A program made the translations under genes and the position numbers. This document shows, piece after piece, positions 1 to 6,022 of a stretch of 6,069 nt of DNA (positions within the stretch are counted from its first letter, which is position 1; the number at the start of each line of letters is the position of its first letter). This DNA is from Planctomycetaceae bacterium (GTDB lineage Bacteria > Planctomycetota > Phycisphaerae > Phycisphaerales > SM1A02). The stretch covers positions 1 to 6,069 of the forward strand of contig NSIA01000170.1 in assembly GCA_002737585.1 (NCBI GenBank). The letters are read 5' to 3'. Below the pieces are notes generated by a model. It worked only from the letters and a program-made list of their open reading frames with translations. It was not told where the DNA came from and did not search any database.

Positions 1-238
1 TCGTCTGCGCGTGGATATTTTGCTTCCACATCGCAATGGTGAGTTCGTCGGGCACCAGCTCTCCGCGGGAGCTGCACTCCAAGAACTTCTTGCCGAGGTC
101 GCTGGTCATATCAAGCGAGCGGAACACATCGCCGCAGGCCAAGTGGTAGAAGCCGGGGATATGCCCAAGAATCTTGCCTTGCGTTCCCTTGCCTACGCCG
201 GGTGCTCCAAAGAGCAGGATGGTCTTGTATCGATCCAT
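1..238 (-). CDS. adk: Adenylate kinase-like nucleoside monophosphate kinase, N-terminal part (runs off the window)
   Basis: This is the first 79 codons of a P-loop nucleoside monophosphate kinase, probably adenylate kinase (ATP + AMP to 2 ADP, cytosolic). The Walker A loop GAPGVGKGTQ is at residues 11-20. It is followed by the start of the NMP-binding region: FYHLACGDVFRS (30-41), with Arg40 at the place of the AMP-binding Arg36 of E. coli Adk, and GELVPDELT (59-67), which matches the GKLVTDEL region. The start at 238 is well fixed, because an in-frame TAA lies three codons upstream and the P-loop sits at the usual distance from the N-terminus. Cys35 occupies the position of the E. coli AMP-contacting Thr31, where UMP/CMP kinases have Ala, so nucleotide specificity is uncertain. 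The C-terminal half, including the lid, is outside the window. The gene is transcribed divergently from recJ. I see no Shine-Dalgarno. Confidence 0.85.
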   Translation of the reverse strand, partial: MDRYKTILLFGAPGVGKGTQGKILGHIPGFYHLACGDVFRSLDMTSDLGKKFLECSSRGELVPDELTIAMWKQNIHAQT

Positions 239-252
239 ATGAACTTAGCCTA
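239..252 (-). promoter_or_regulatory. Putative leaderless -10 element of the adk-like gene
   Basis: On the minus strand TAGGCT (252 to 247) lies 8 nt before the ATG. This fits the TANNNT consensus and the distance at which transcription would start at or near the start codon. No purine-rich Shine-Dalgarno and no good TTGACA-like -35 are visible. A single hexamer is weak evidence. It is listed because four other starts in the window show the same arrangement. Confidence 0.3.
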
Positions 253-312
253 CAGCCCGAAGTGGCGGTATCGGTGTGTGATGCCGGGACAGCGCAGAAA
301 TTCGTGGCAGAT

Positions 313-352
313 TCCCGACGGGTTCTCGGGAGTGCTTCCGGGCTCGAACCCG
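313..352. repeat. Nested inverted repeats in the adk/recJ divergent intergenic region
   Basis: Two perfect inverted repeats interlock here. TCCCGA (313-318) pairs with TCGGGA (326-331), and the 7-nt loop between them, CGGGTTC (319-325), is itself the exact reverse complement of GAACCCG (346-352). An imperfect inner pairing, CGGGAG (327-332) with CTTCCG (335-340), also exists. The repeat ends 1 nt before the putative recJ -10 (354-359), so it could be a regulator-binding site covering the -35 zone. If transcription starts at the recJ ATG, this DNA is not transcribed, which argues for an operator rather than an RNA structure. Function is unproven. Confidence 0.35.
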
Positions 353-353
353 A

Positions 354-365
354 TACCCTGCAGAC
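354..365 (+). promoter_or_regulatory. Putative leaderless -10 element of recJ
   Basis: TACCCT (354-359) lies 6 nt before the recJ ATG at 366. No Shine-Dalgarno is seen in the preceding 20 nt and there is no convincing -35 hexamer. The hexamer fits TANNNT only loosely on its own. The repeated placement at other starts in the window is what supports it. Confidence 0.35.
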
Positions 366-2090
366 ATGACAGCGATCGAGAGCCGTTGGTTGGGGGCCGA
401 AAAAGACCAGTCTGGAAGCCTGCTTGACCGGGTGATGGCCGCTCGTGAATATCCCATGGACCCGCGCGGGCGTGAGCTACTCAATGCTCCGCGCGCCAAC
501 CTGTTGCACCAAGCACGCACTCTTCCGGGCGCCACGGCCGTCGCCGAGCGCTTGGAGTCAGCAGTCCGCGCTGGTCGGCGGGTTGCCATTTACGGGGACT
601 ACGACGCAGACGGCATTACTGCCACTGCCATCCTGTGGCGCGTGATCAAGGCCGCCCGCGCCGACGCCAATGTGTGCTTCTACGTTCCGGACCGTATCGA
701 TGAAGGCTACGGTTTGAATGACACGGCGCTGGAAACCCTCGCCGCGGATGGAGTGAAGACCGTTGTGACGGTTGACTGTGGCGCCTCAGCAGTTGGCCCG
801 TCCCGGCGTGCACGCGAGTTGGGACTTGAGCTACTCATTACCGATCATCATCATGTCGATCCAGGGTGCGCGGCGGAGGCAATGGCCACGGCGCATCCGG
901 CATTGCCCGGTCGTGAAACAGCGCCGTTTGTGGACTTGTGTGGCGCCGCGGTTTCCTTCAAAGTGGCATCTGAATTCGCGCGCTTGTGGTGCGGCGGCGA
1001 GAACGTTGCTGCTGTGCTGAAGGACGCGCTGATGGCATGCATTCCATTGGTGGCGGTCGGATCCATTGCCGATGTTGTGCCGCTTGTTGATGAGAACCGC
1101 GTCTTTGTCGCGCGTGGATTAGCCACCATTCAATCAGTGGAAGTGGCTGGTTTGCGAGCGCTTCTTGACGATGCGGAACTTGAGAAGGGACGTCGCGTGG
1201 ATGCGTCCGATGTTGGCTTCCGACTTGGGCCGCGTCTGAACGCCGTCGGTCGATTGGGGCACGCCAAGGAAGCGGTTGAACTGTTGATCACTGATGATCC
1301 CGCGCGCGCGCGCACCATCGTGAAGACGTTGGCTGGATTGAACGAACAGCGTCGCGAGATGGATCGGGCGTACTTTGAACAGGCATGTGCTCGCATTGAT
1401 GCGGATCCGGCGATCGCGGACGCGGGCGCCATTGTTCTTGCTGATGAGCGCTGGCACGAGGGCGTGGTTGGCATTGTCGCGGCCAAGATTTCTGAACGGC
1501 ATGGCAAGCCTGCCATTCTGATGGCACTCCGTGGCGATGGCACTGCCAAGGGCAGTGGACGCAGTATTGAAGGAATCGACATTTTGGCTGCCGTGAAGCG
1601 AGTTGCCTCCGACCTGATGATTCGCGGCGGCGGTCACGCATATGCGTTGGGACTCACCGTGCGTGCAGAAGATGTCCCGGAGTTTGCACGGCGCATGAGT
1701 GCCGAATGTGCGGCACTTGCCAGTGGTGGGGCGGTTGGGCCAGTTCGACGGTACGACGCGGAGGCAGAGCCTGCGGAAATGACCGCCACTGAGTTAAAGC
1801 CGCTGGAAATTCTGCGACCGTTTGGTCGTGGAAATCCGGAGCCAGCATTTCTCATTCGTAACGTCAGGCCAGTGGCGGCTCCAACTCTCTTTGGTTCGGC
1901 GAAGAATCACGTGGAGTTCTTTCTGCCGGGCGGCTCGCGCTGCATCTGGTGGAGCGCCGTCGATCGATCAAGTGTGGTCCGCCAAAGCGTACCGATCGAC
2001 CTCATCGTCAAGCCGTCCATCGAGGTGTACCGAGGGGTGCGTCGCGTGCAACTGGTGGTGCAGGACGTTCGTGCATCGCAGGCGCGATAA
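366..2090 (+). CDS. recJ: Single-stranded-DNA-specific 5'-3' exonuclease RecJ
   Basis: RecJ degrades single-stranded DNA 5' to 3' in recombinational repair, base excision and mismatch repair. At 574 aa it is full length (E. coli RecJ is about 577). The DHH domain carries all metal-binding motifs: GDYDADG (77-83), VDCG (136-139), the DHH motif as TDHHHVD (159-165) and SIADVVPLVDENR (233-245). GPRLNAVGRLG (288-298) follows, then the DHHA1 domain with WHEGVVGIVAAKISERHGKP (363-382), GSGRS (396-400) and GGGHAYALG (422-430 region). The C-terminal OB domain is marked by PFGRGNPEPAF (485-495). In the DHHA1 loop the usual second Ala of GGGHxxAAG is Leu, a mild deviation. The ATG at 366 gives the normal N-terminal length. 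The gene stands alone, divergent from the kinase gene and convergent with the pyrophosphorylase gene. Confidence 0.97.
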   Translation: MTAIESRWLGAEKDQSGSLLDRVMAAREYPMDPRGRELLNAPRANLLHQARTLPGATAVAERLESAVRAGRRVAIYGDYDADGITATAILWRVIKAARADANVCFYVPDRIDEGYGLNDTALETLAADGVKTVVTVDCGASAVGPSRRARELGLELLITDHHHVDPGCAAEAMATAHPALPGRETAPFVDLCGAAVSFKVASEFARLWCGGENVAAVLKDALMACIPLVAVGSIADVVPLVDENRVFVARGLATIQSVEVAGLRALLDDAELEKGRRVDASDVGFRLGPRLNAVGRLGHAKEAVELLITDDPARARTIVKTLAGLNEQRREMDRAYFEQACARIDADPAIADAGAIVLADERWHEGVVGIVAAKISERHGKPAILMALRGDGTAKGSGRSIEGIDILAAVKRVASDLMIRGGGHAYALGLTVRAEDVPEFARRMSAECAALASGGAVGPVRRYDAEAEPAEMTATELKPLEILRPFGRGNPEPAFLIRNVRPVAAPTLFGSAKNHVEFFLPGGSRCIWWSAVDRSSVVRQSVPIDLIVKPSIEVYRGVRRVQLVVQDVRASQAR

Positions 2091-2122
2091 GGGCTGCGAT
2101 GAATGCGATTGACTGCGGTGGT

Positions 2123-2161
2123 GTTCCGCTTTGCGAACCTGAGTAGTGCTAGAGCAGTACT
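2123..2161. other. Weak stem-loops in the convergent recJ / pyrophosphorylase gap
   Basis: The 58-bp gap between the two converging stop codons holds GTTC-c-GC-TTT-GC-GAAC (2123-2138), a 6-bp stem with one bulged C. A second imperfect repeat, AGTAGTGCT-AG-AGCAGTACT (2142-2161, one mismatch), spans the pyrophosphorylase stop codon. Neither has a T tract on either side, so neither is a classical intrinsic terminator. They could act as weak bidirectional 3' structures or be chance. No other gene fits in the gap. Confidence 0.2.
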
Positions 2162-3594
2162 TCCGTGCCGGCCGTAATGGACTTCCCTTGCATAGTGCGA
2201 CGCAAGTCTTCTGGACTACGCGCGGTGAGCGGTGAGATTTCCACAACGCAATCGGGCTGACCGTTGGCGTGGCATGGCACAGGAATTCCCGCTTCTTTCA
2301 ACCAGCGAACGGCGCGTTCCACTTGGATGGCCTTACTGGTCGCCGGGCTGTCTTCGCCGGATGCATTCTTAATCGGCGCGAATTCCTCAACGCGGTCGGT
2401 GCGCAACACAATCGGGCTCTCCGCCTCATGCAATGCATCGAAGACGAAACTTTCCAACTTGATTGCGTTCGGTTCTGCTGGATCCGTGCGCTGGCCACTG
2501 ATCGGGTCGACGAACGGCACCTTCTTGATCGCTCGGTGCCAAGGCAACACGGAGCCAAGCGGATGATCGGTGAGCTTGCGGATGAACTCAACACCGATGA
2601 TGTGGATTGCAATGGAGCCTTCGCCGTACACGATCTCGCCGGATGCATCGCGTGCTTCGGCAATTTCCTTTGGGGCGTCGCTGTACTCAAGAACAGTGAG
2701 GCGTGGCGCCTTGACAAAGACACCCACTTTCTCAGTGACGTCGCGCTTGAGAACGCTTTTGGAACTCATCTCAGCACTGGAATCCGGCGCCGCGACATGG
2801 AGACCAAGGAAGAGCGGATCAATGACATGAACGTTGGGGTTGTCCACTTGGAAGTAGCAGAGGTGTTCAATACCCGATGCCTGCATGTGGTCGATCGCGC
2901 CCGCTTGTCGAAGCGCTTTGAGCGAGCCGCCATGCCCATCCGGATTGAGCGCCGGTTGCCAGGCATGCTCAAGTAGCACCTGCCCGTCGAGCGAGACACT
3001 CGGAACCATGCCCTGTGCAAAGAGCATGGTGTCGCCGCGCGGACGACCGAACCAGCGGTTGTCATCAAAGAACCGCTCAGTCTCATGGTGGTTCGCCTCG
3101 CTGGTCATCACGAACCACGGAATACGCACGCCGTATGCGCGCTCGGCAGCCATGATTTGCTCAGCAAACACTCGAAAGAGCGGCTTGCCAGCCACGGGGG
3201 TTGCTGGGTAGGTGCCCTTGGGGCCGCGCCAACCGAGCCGGGTTCCTTGACCGCCGGCGACGATGAATGCCGCAACCTTACCGCGCTTCACTAGGTCATC
3301 GCCGATGGCGCGATATTTGCTGGCATCCGCCATGTTGCGCAAGTAGGGGCGCACCGGTCGAATGTCAGCGGCTGCCGGCCGTGCCAGTGATGCAGCTTGC
3401 GAAAGCATGGAACTGATGTGCTCAAGCGGAAGTTGCACGATCGCTTCAAGCAGTGCTTCACGTCGTGATTCATCAAGCGAATCCCAAAATGCCAACAAAT
3501 GCTGCTGGCCGGTCCGCTCAAGTCGCTGTTTCGTTTCTGCCACAGATGGTGTCGTACGCATCGATCGTTGTTCCTGTTGAAGTCGCAGTGTCAT
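2149..3594 (-). CDS. UAP1/UDPGP-family sugar-1-phosphate uridylyltransferase (likely UDP-N-acetylglucosamine pyrophosphorylase)
   Basis: This cytosolic nucleotidyltransferase of the UDPGP family (481 aa) should join UTP and a sugar 1-phosphate, most likely GlcNAc-1-P, to give a UDP-sugar and PPi. The uridine-binding signature AGGQGTRLG with PKGTYP is at 113-130. Next come PDGHGG (218-223, equivalent to PDGNGG of eukaryotic UAP1), QVDNP (249-253), the KRDVTEKVGVF block (283-293), IKKVPFVD (356-363), AIKLESFVFDAL (377-388) and EEFAPIKNASGEDSPATS (403-420). These blocks follow eukaryotic UAP1 in order and wording, unlike bacterial GlmU. UTP-glucose-1-P activity cannot be excluded. The start at 3594 overlaps the phoU stop as ATGA, implying translational coupling. 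A second ATG at 3561 (Met12), with AGGA 10 nt upstream, may be the real start, because the first 11 residues look dispensable. Confidence 0.93.
   Translation of the reverse strand: MTLRLQQEQRSMRTTPSVAETKQRLERTGQQHLLAFWDSLDESRREALLEAIVQLPLEHISSMLSQAASLARPAAADIRPVRPYLRNMADASKYRAIGDDLVKRGKVAAFIVAGGQGTRLGWRGPKGTYPATPVAGKPLFRVFAEQIMAAERAYGVRIPWFVMTSEANHHETERFFDDNRWFGRPRGDTMLFAQGMVPSVSLDGQVLLEHAWQPALNPDGHGGSLKALRQAGAIDHMQASGIEHLCYFQVDNPNVHVIDPLFLGLHVAAPDSSAEMSSKSVLKRDVTEKVGVFVKAPRLTVLEYSDAPKEIAEARDASGEIVYGEGSIAIHIIGVEFIRKLTDHPLGSVLPWHRAIKKVPFVDPISGQRTDPAEPNAIKLESFVFDALHEAESPIVLRTDRVEEFAPIKNASGEDSPATSKAIQVERAVRWLKEAGIPVPCHANGQPDCVVEISPLTARSPEDLRRTMQGKSITAGTEVLL
3572..3575 (-). promoter_or_regulatory. 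Shine-Dalgarno-like AGGA before the alternative start of the pyrophosphorylase
   Basis: On the minus strand AGGA (3575 to 3572) lies 10 nt before the ATG at 3561. The first ATG (3594) has AAAGGG directly abutting it, which is too close to act as a normal ribosome binding site. Initiation at 3594 would therefore rely on reinitiation after the phoU stop, while 3561 could bind ribosomes directly. The spacer is slightly long. Confidence 0.35.
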
Positions 3595-4271
3595 CCCTTT
3601 GGTTCGATCGGGGCACTCCAGCCCTCTGGTCGATGGCGGACAATCAGCCCGCTCTCAAGGTAGATCACTTGTTCGCACACATTGGTGCAATGGTCGGCAA
3701 TGCGCTCAACGCTCTTGGTCACGCTCATAAGCCCAAACGCAAATCCAACAGTCAGGTGCCCAGCAGCCACTTGTTCCTGCGCATTCATCACAATCTCTTG
3801 CTTGAATCGATCCACCGTGTCATCAAAGAGGAGCACCTGACGAGCAAGGTTTGCATCGTGACGGAGTAGGGCGCGGTTGGTGTCCCGCAGCATGCCGATG
3901 ACGCTGTTAGACATGACACGGAAGGTGTCCGGAACACGCATCTGTCGTGTGCGCTCTTCCAGCACACGTTCGGCAATGTTCACGCCGCAATCAGCGATTC
4001 GCTCGTACTCATTGTTGCACTTGACGATCGTCAATACAGATCGAATGGAGTGCTCGTCGGTCTGTCCCATGCCCAGGAGTGGCACCGAGCGCTTCTCGAT
4101 CTCTACGTCAATACGATCGATTTCTGTGTCGAGCGTTTCGATCCCTGAGGCCTTGGTCAGGTCAAGGTCGAAGTAACTCTCCACGGCCATCGTGCAGAGG
4201 TGCAGGACACGCGCGCCTTGTTCAACCATATCGTGCTCGAGCGCGGTGAGCCGCTCTTGAAAAGTATGCAT
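3591..4271 (-). CDS. phoU: PhoU-family phosphate signalling protein
   Basis: PhoU is a cytosolic all-helical protein that links the Pst phosphate transporter to the PhoR/PhoB two-component system and represses phosphate uptake. The 226-aa product has two PhoU repeats, each with the metal-binding E/DxxxD-type signature: NNEYERIADCGVNIAER (86-102) and SVERIADHCTNVCEQ (187-201). Amphipathic helices such as ETLDTEIDRIDVEIEKR (45-61) precede the first signature. Length is normal for the family. The frame stays open 185 codons further upstream, but that stretch is antisense to pdxJ. The ATG at 4271 gives the standard PhoU N-terminus (MHTFQERLTALEHDM). No pst, phoR or phoB gene is in the window. The gene overlaps the pyrophosphorylase gene by 4 bp and so probably heads a two-gene operon. 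Confidence 0.94.
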   Translation of the reverse strand: MHTFQERLTALEHDMVEQGARVLHLCTMAVESYFDLDLTKASGIETLDTEIDRIDVEIEKRSVPLLGMGQTDEHSIRSVLTIVKCNNEYERIADCGVNIAERVLEERTRQMRVPDTFRVMSNSVIGMLRDTNRALLRHDANLARQVLLFDDTVDRFKQEIVMNAQEQVAAGHLTVGFAFGLMSVTKSVERIADHCTNVCEQVIYLESGLIVRHRPEGWSAPIEPKG

Positions 4272-4284
4272 ATCGGAGATCGTA
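4272..4284 (-). promoter_or_regulatory. Putative leaderless -10 element of phoU
   Basis: On the minus strand TACGAT (4284 to 4279) stands exactly 7 nt before the ATG. ATGACA (4304 to 4299) resembles a -35 with 5 of 6 matches to TTGACA, but the 14-nt spacer is short. CTCC lies between hexamer and ATG rather than a purine-rich ribosome binding site, which favours leaderless initiation. Confidence 0.4.
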
Positions 4285-4292
4285 CATCGCCC

Positions 4293-4310
4293 CGCGCATG
4301 TCATTGCGCG
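4293..4310. repeat. Symmetric inverted repeat between divergent phoU and pdxJ promoters
   Basis: CGCGCATGTCATTGCGCG is a perfect 6-bp inverted repeat (CGCGCA / TGCGCG) with a 6-nt centre. It lies exactly 8 nt from the minus-strand hexamer TACGAT (4279-4284) and 8 nt from the plus-strand hexamer TATACT (4319-4324). A dimeric regulator bound here would cover the -35 region of both promoters. It is a plausible shared operator, though CG-rich palindromes also occur by chance in this base composition. Confidence 0.35.
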
Positions 4311-4318
4311 CGCACTCC

Positions 4319-4334
4319 TATACTGTGGAGCCCA
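4319..4334 (+). promoter_or_regulatory. Putative -10 element and GGAG motif of pdxJ
   Basis: TATACT (4319-4324) is a 5-of-6 match to TATAAT and ends 10 nt before the pdxJ ATG at 4335. The start point would fall around 4331, leaving a leader of only a few nucleotides. GGAG (4327-4330) sits 4 nt before the ATG and could serve as a short-spaced ribosome binding site, but only if transcription starts further upstream. No good -35 at 16-18 nt is visible. Confidence 0.4.
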
Positions 4335-5090
4335 ATGGCAAGGCTTTGCGTCAACATCGACCATGTAGCCACGGTGCGCCAAGCGCGGCGCACCTATGAG
4401 CCGAGTCCCATGGCCGCAGCGCATGAGGCGATGGCGGGGGGCGCGCATGGCATCACCGTGCACTTGCGTGAAGATCGGCGGCATATTCAAGACGCTGATG
4501 TTGCGGCGCTTGCGGATGCGTTTCCGGGACTGCTCAATTTTGAGATGGCCGCCACCGACGAGATGGTGGCGACCGCGATTCGCATTCGCCCGATCATGGC
4601 GATGCTGGTGCCCGAAGGCCGGCACGAGGTGACTACCGAAGGCGGGCTCGATGTGATCGCGCAAGAGACCCGTGTTCGCGAGGTCATCGCGCGGCTCCAG
4701 GCGGGCGGAGTGCGTACCAGCATCTTCATCGATGCGATCCCCGCGCAGATAGCAGCCGCGCACCGCTGCGGCGCTGCCGTGTGCGAGGTGCATACGGGGC
4801 CATGGGCACACGCCGTACATGACCATGGGGACGACTGCCGTTCGCCGGCGGCGCTCGCTGAACTTGACAAGGTGCGCTTGGCTGGCGAGATGGTTCAGTC
4901 ACTCGGCATGCAGTTCAATGCAGGGCATGCCCTGAATTTCCTGAATGTTGGACCGATCGCCGCTTTACCTGGTTTGAACGAATTACACATCGGGCACTCC
5001 ATCGTCAGTAGCGCGGTGTTTCTTGGAATTCGGGCGGCGGTGCAACGCATGCGTTCCTGTATCGACATCGCCGCGCCCGCCGTACACTGA
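4335..5090 (+). CDS. pdxJ: Pyridoxine 5'-phosphate synthase PdxJ
   Basis: PdxJ condenses 1-deoxy-D-xylulose 5-phosphate with 3-amino-2-oxopropyl phosphate to form pyridoxine 5'-phosphate, the last ring-forming step of the DXP-dependent vitamin B6 route. It is a cytosolic TIM-barrel enzyme. The 251-aa product is close to E. coli PdxJ (243 aa). It keeps VNIDHVATVRQARR (6-19), GAHGITVHLREDRRHI (36-51, with the active-site His and the Arg/Asp cluster), NFEMA (68-72, catalytic Glu), LVPEGRHEVTTEGGLDV (91-107), FIDA (131-134), EVHTG (151-155), NAGHALN (195-201, His198 matching catalytic His193) and ELHIGHSIV (216-224). The ATG at 4335 starts just before the conserved NIDH strand. The reading frame extends upstream, but there it has no PdxJ homology and overlaps phoU. 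The dapA start codon follows the stop by 5 nt. Confidence 0.97.
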   Translation: MARLCVNIDHVATVRQARRTYEPSPMAAAHEAMAGGAHGITVHLREDRRHIQDADVAALADAFPGLLNFEMAATDEMVATAIRIRPIMAMLVPEGRHEVTTEGGLDVIAQETRVREVIARLQAGGVRTSIFIDAIPAQIAAAHRCGAAVCEVHTGPWAHAVHDHGDDCRSPAALAELDKVRLAGEMVQSLGMQFNAGHALNFLNVGPIAALPGLNELHIGHSIVSSAVFLGIRAAVQRMRSCIDIAAPAVH

Positions 5091-5095
5091 TTTGC
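5083..5095 (+). promoter_or_regulatory. Putative leaderless -10 element of dapA, embedded in the pdxJ stop
   Basis: TACACT (5083-5088) overlaps the last pdxJ codons (GTA CAC TGA) and lies 7 nt before the dapA ATG at 5096. TCGACA (5062-5067) matches TTGACA in 5 of 6 positions with a 15-nt spacer. No Shine-Dalgarno precedes dapA, although the gene sits only 5 nt behind pdxJ. A separate leaderless transcript of dapA would explain this. Confidence 0.4.
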
Positions 5096-6022
5096 ATGAC
5101 TGCACGCCTCTCTTTCCACGGCTGTTACACCGCCATCGTCACGCCTTTCTCCGATGACGGATCCACGGTGGACTTTGGAAAGCTTGAGGCAGGCATTCGT
5201 CGCCAAGCAGCGGGTGGCGTCACTGGCATCGTTCCGTGCGGCACTACTGGCGAGAGTCCAACGCTGACTGAAGAGGAGCATGCGCGCGTCGTCGAGACTG
5301 CGGTGCGCGTTGGGCGCGCCGCCGGTTTGCAGGTGATCGCTGGAGCGGGTTCCAACTGCACTGCACACGCCGTTCACTTGCAGAAACTGGCACGGCAATT
5401 GGGCGCTGACGCCGGTCTGCAAGTCACGCCGTACTACAACAAGCCATCGCAAGAAGGCATCTACCGCCACTTCATGACGGTGGCCGATTCGTGTGACTTG
5501 CCGGTGATGCTTTACAACATCCCTGGTCGCGCCGCAGTGGCGATCGCCCCTGAAACCGTTGAACGTCTCGCTCAGCATCCCAATATTCAGGCGATCAAAG
5601 AAGCCACCGGCTCGATGGATTCTGCCAGTGAAATTCGGCAGCGTTGCAACATCACTGTTCTCTCCGGCGATGACAGTTTGACACCGAGCTTTGCAGCGGT
5701 CGGCGCCAAAGGTGTAGTCAGCGTCGTCAGTAACTTGGTACCTGCGCGAGTTGCAGAACTGTGCCGATTGCTTACCGCCAACAACTTCAGCGCGGCGCTT
5801 GAAGTCCATATGGCCATGCTGCCGCTTTCCAAGGGGCTCCTGTCGATTGACGTCAATCCAGTACCCGTCAAGTATGCACTTTCGTTGCTTGATCTTGATA
5901 CCGGTGCGGTTCGATTGCCACTCGCCCCCGTGTCGGCGCAGGCGGCGATTCGCATCCGCGAACTTGTTGCCAACGCGGGAATCGTTGCGACCGTCAGCAT
6001 GCATGCTGGGGCGGCCCATTGA
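5096..6022 (+). CDS. dapA: 4-hydroxy-tetrahydrodipicolinate synthase DapA
   Basis: DapA condenses pyruvate with L-aspartate-4-semialdehyde to 4-hydroxy-tetrahydrodipicolinate, the committed step toward meso-diaminopimelate (peptidoglycan) and lysine. It is a cytosolic (beta/alpha)8 barrel with Schiff-base chemistry. The 308-aa product shows YTAIVTPF (11-18), PCGTTGESPTL (47-57, with the Thr pair matching E. coli Thr44/45), TPYYNKPSQEGIYRHF (111-126), MLYNIPGR (138-145, catalytic Tyr140 and substrate-binding Arg145), AIKEATG (166-172, Schiff-base Lys168), SGDD (190-193) and DVNPVPVKYAL (252-262). It is about 16 residues longer than E. coli DapA, mostly at the ends. The short lead-in before YTAIVTPF supports the ATG at 5096. 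Related pyruvate aldolases (NanA, KDG aldolase) share the fold, but the GTTGES block and full motif set favour DapA. Confidence 0.95.
   Translation: MTARLSFHGCYTAIVTPFSDDGSTVDFGKLEAGIRRQAAGGVTGIVPCGTTGESPTLTEEEHARVVETAVRVGRAAGLQVIAGAGSNCTAHAVHLQKLARQLGADAGLQVTPYYNKPSQEGIYRHFMTVADSCDLPVMLYNIPGRAAVAIAPETVERLAQHPNIQAIKEATGSMDSASEIRQRCNITVLSGDDSLTPSFAAVGAKGVVSVVSNLVPARVAELCRLLTANNFSAALEVHMAMLPLSKGLLSIDVNPVPVKYALSLLDLDTGAVRLPLAPVSAQAAIRIRELVANAGIVATVSMHAGAAH

Noticed and set aside
11..427. 138-codon plus-strand open frame across the kinase gene and the intergenic region
   Set aside because: It is antisense to the P-loop kinase and overlaps the recJ start in another frame. Its composition is not protein-like.
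1301..1313. 13-nt alternating CG tract inside recJ, a Z-DNA-prone sequence
   Set aside because: It encodes the PARAR stretch of RecJ in frame and is explained by GC-rich Ala/Arg codons. Nothing else suggests a function.
2142..2161. Near-palindrome over the pyrophosphorylase stop codon as an intrinsic terminator
   Set aside because: The loop is only 2-4 nt, the stem has a mismatch and is AT/GC mixed, and no T tract follows on either strand, so a terminator call is not supported.
2269..2976. 235-codon plus-strand open frame antisense to the pyrophosphorylase
   Set aside because: The opposite strand encodes conserved UDPGP motifs throughout. This frame shows no recognisable domain or initiation signal.
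4200..4334. 45-codon N-terminal extension of pdxJ
   Set aside because: It would overlap the 5' end of phoU on the other strand and adds sequence absent from the PdxJ family. The ATG at 4335 has GGAG upstream and leads straight into the conserved NIDH strand.
4272..4826. 185-codon upstream extension of the phoU frame
   Set aside because: It runs antisense through the 5' half of pdxJ and has no PhoU similarity. PhoU homology begins right at the ATG at 4271.
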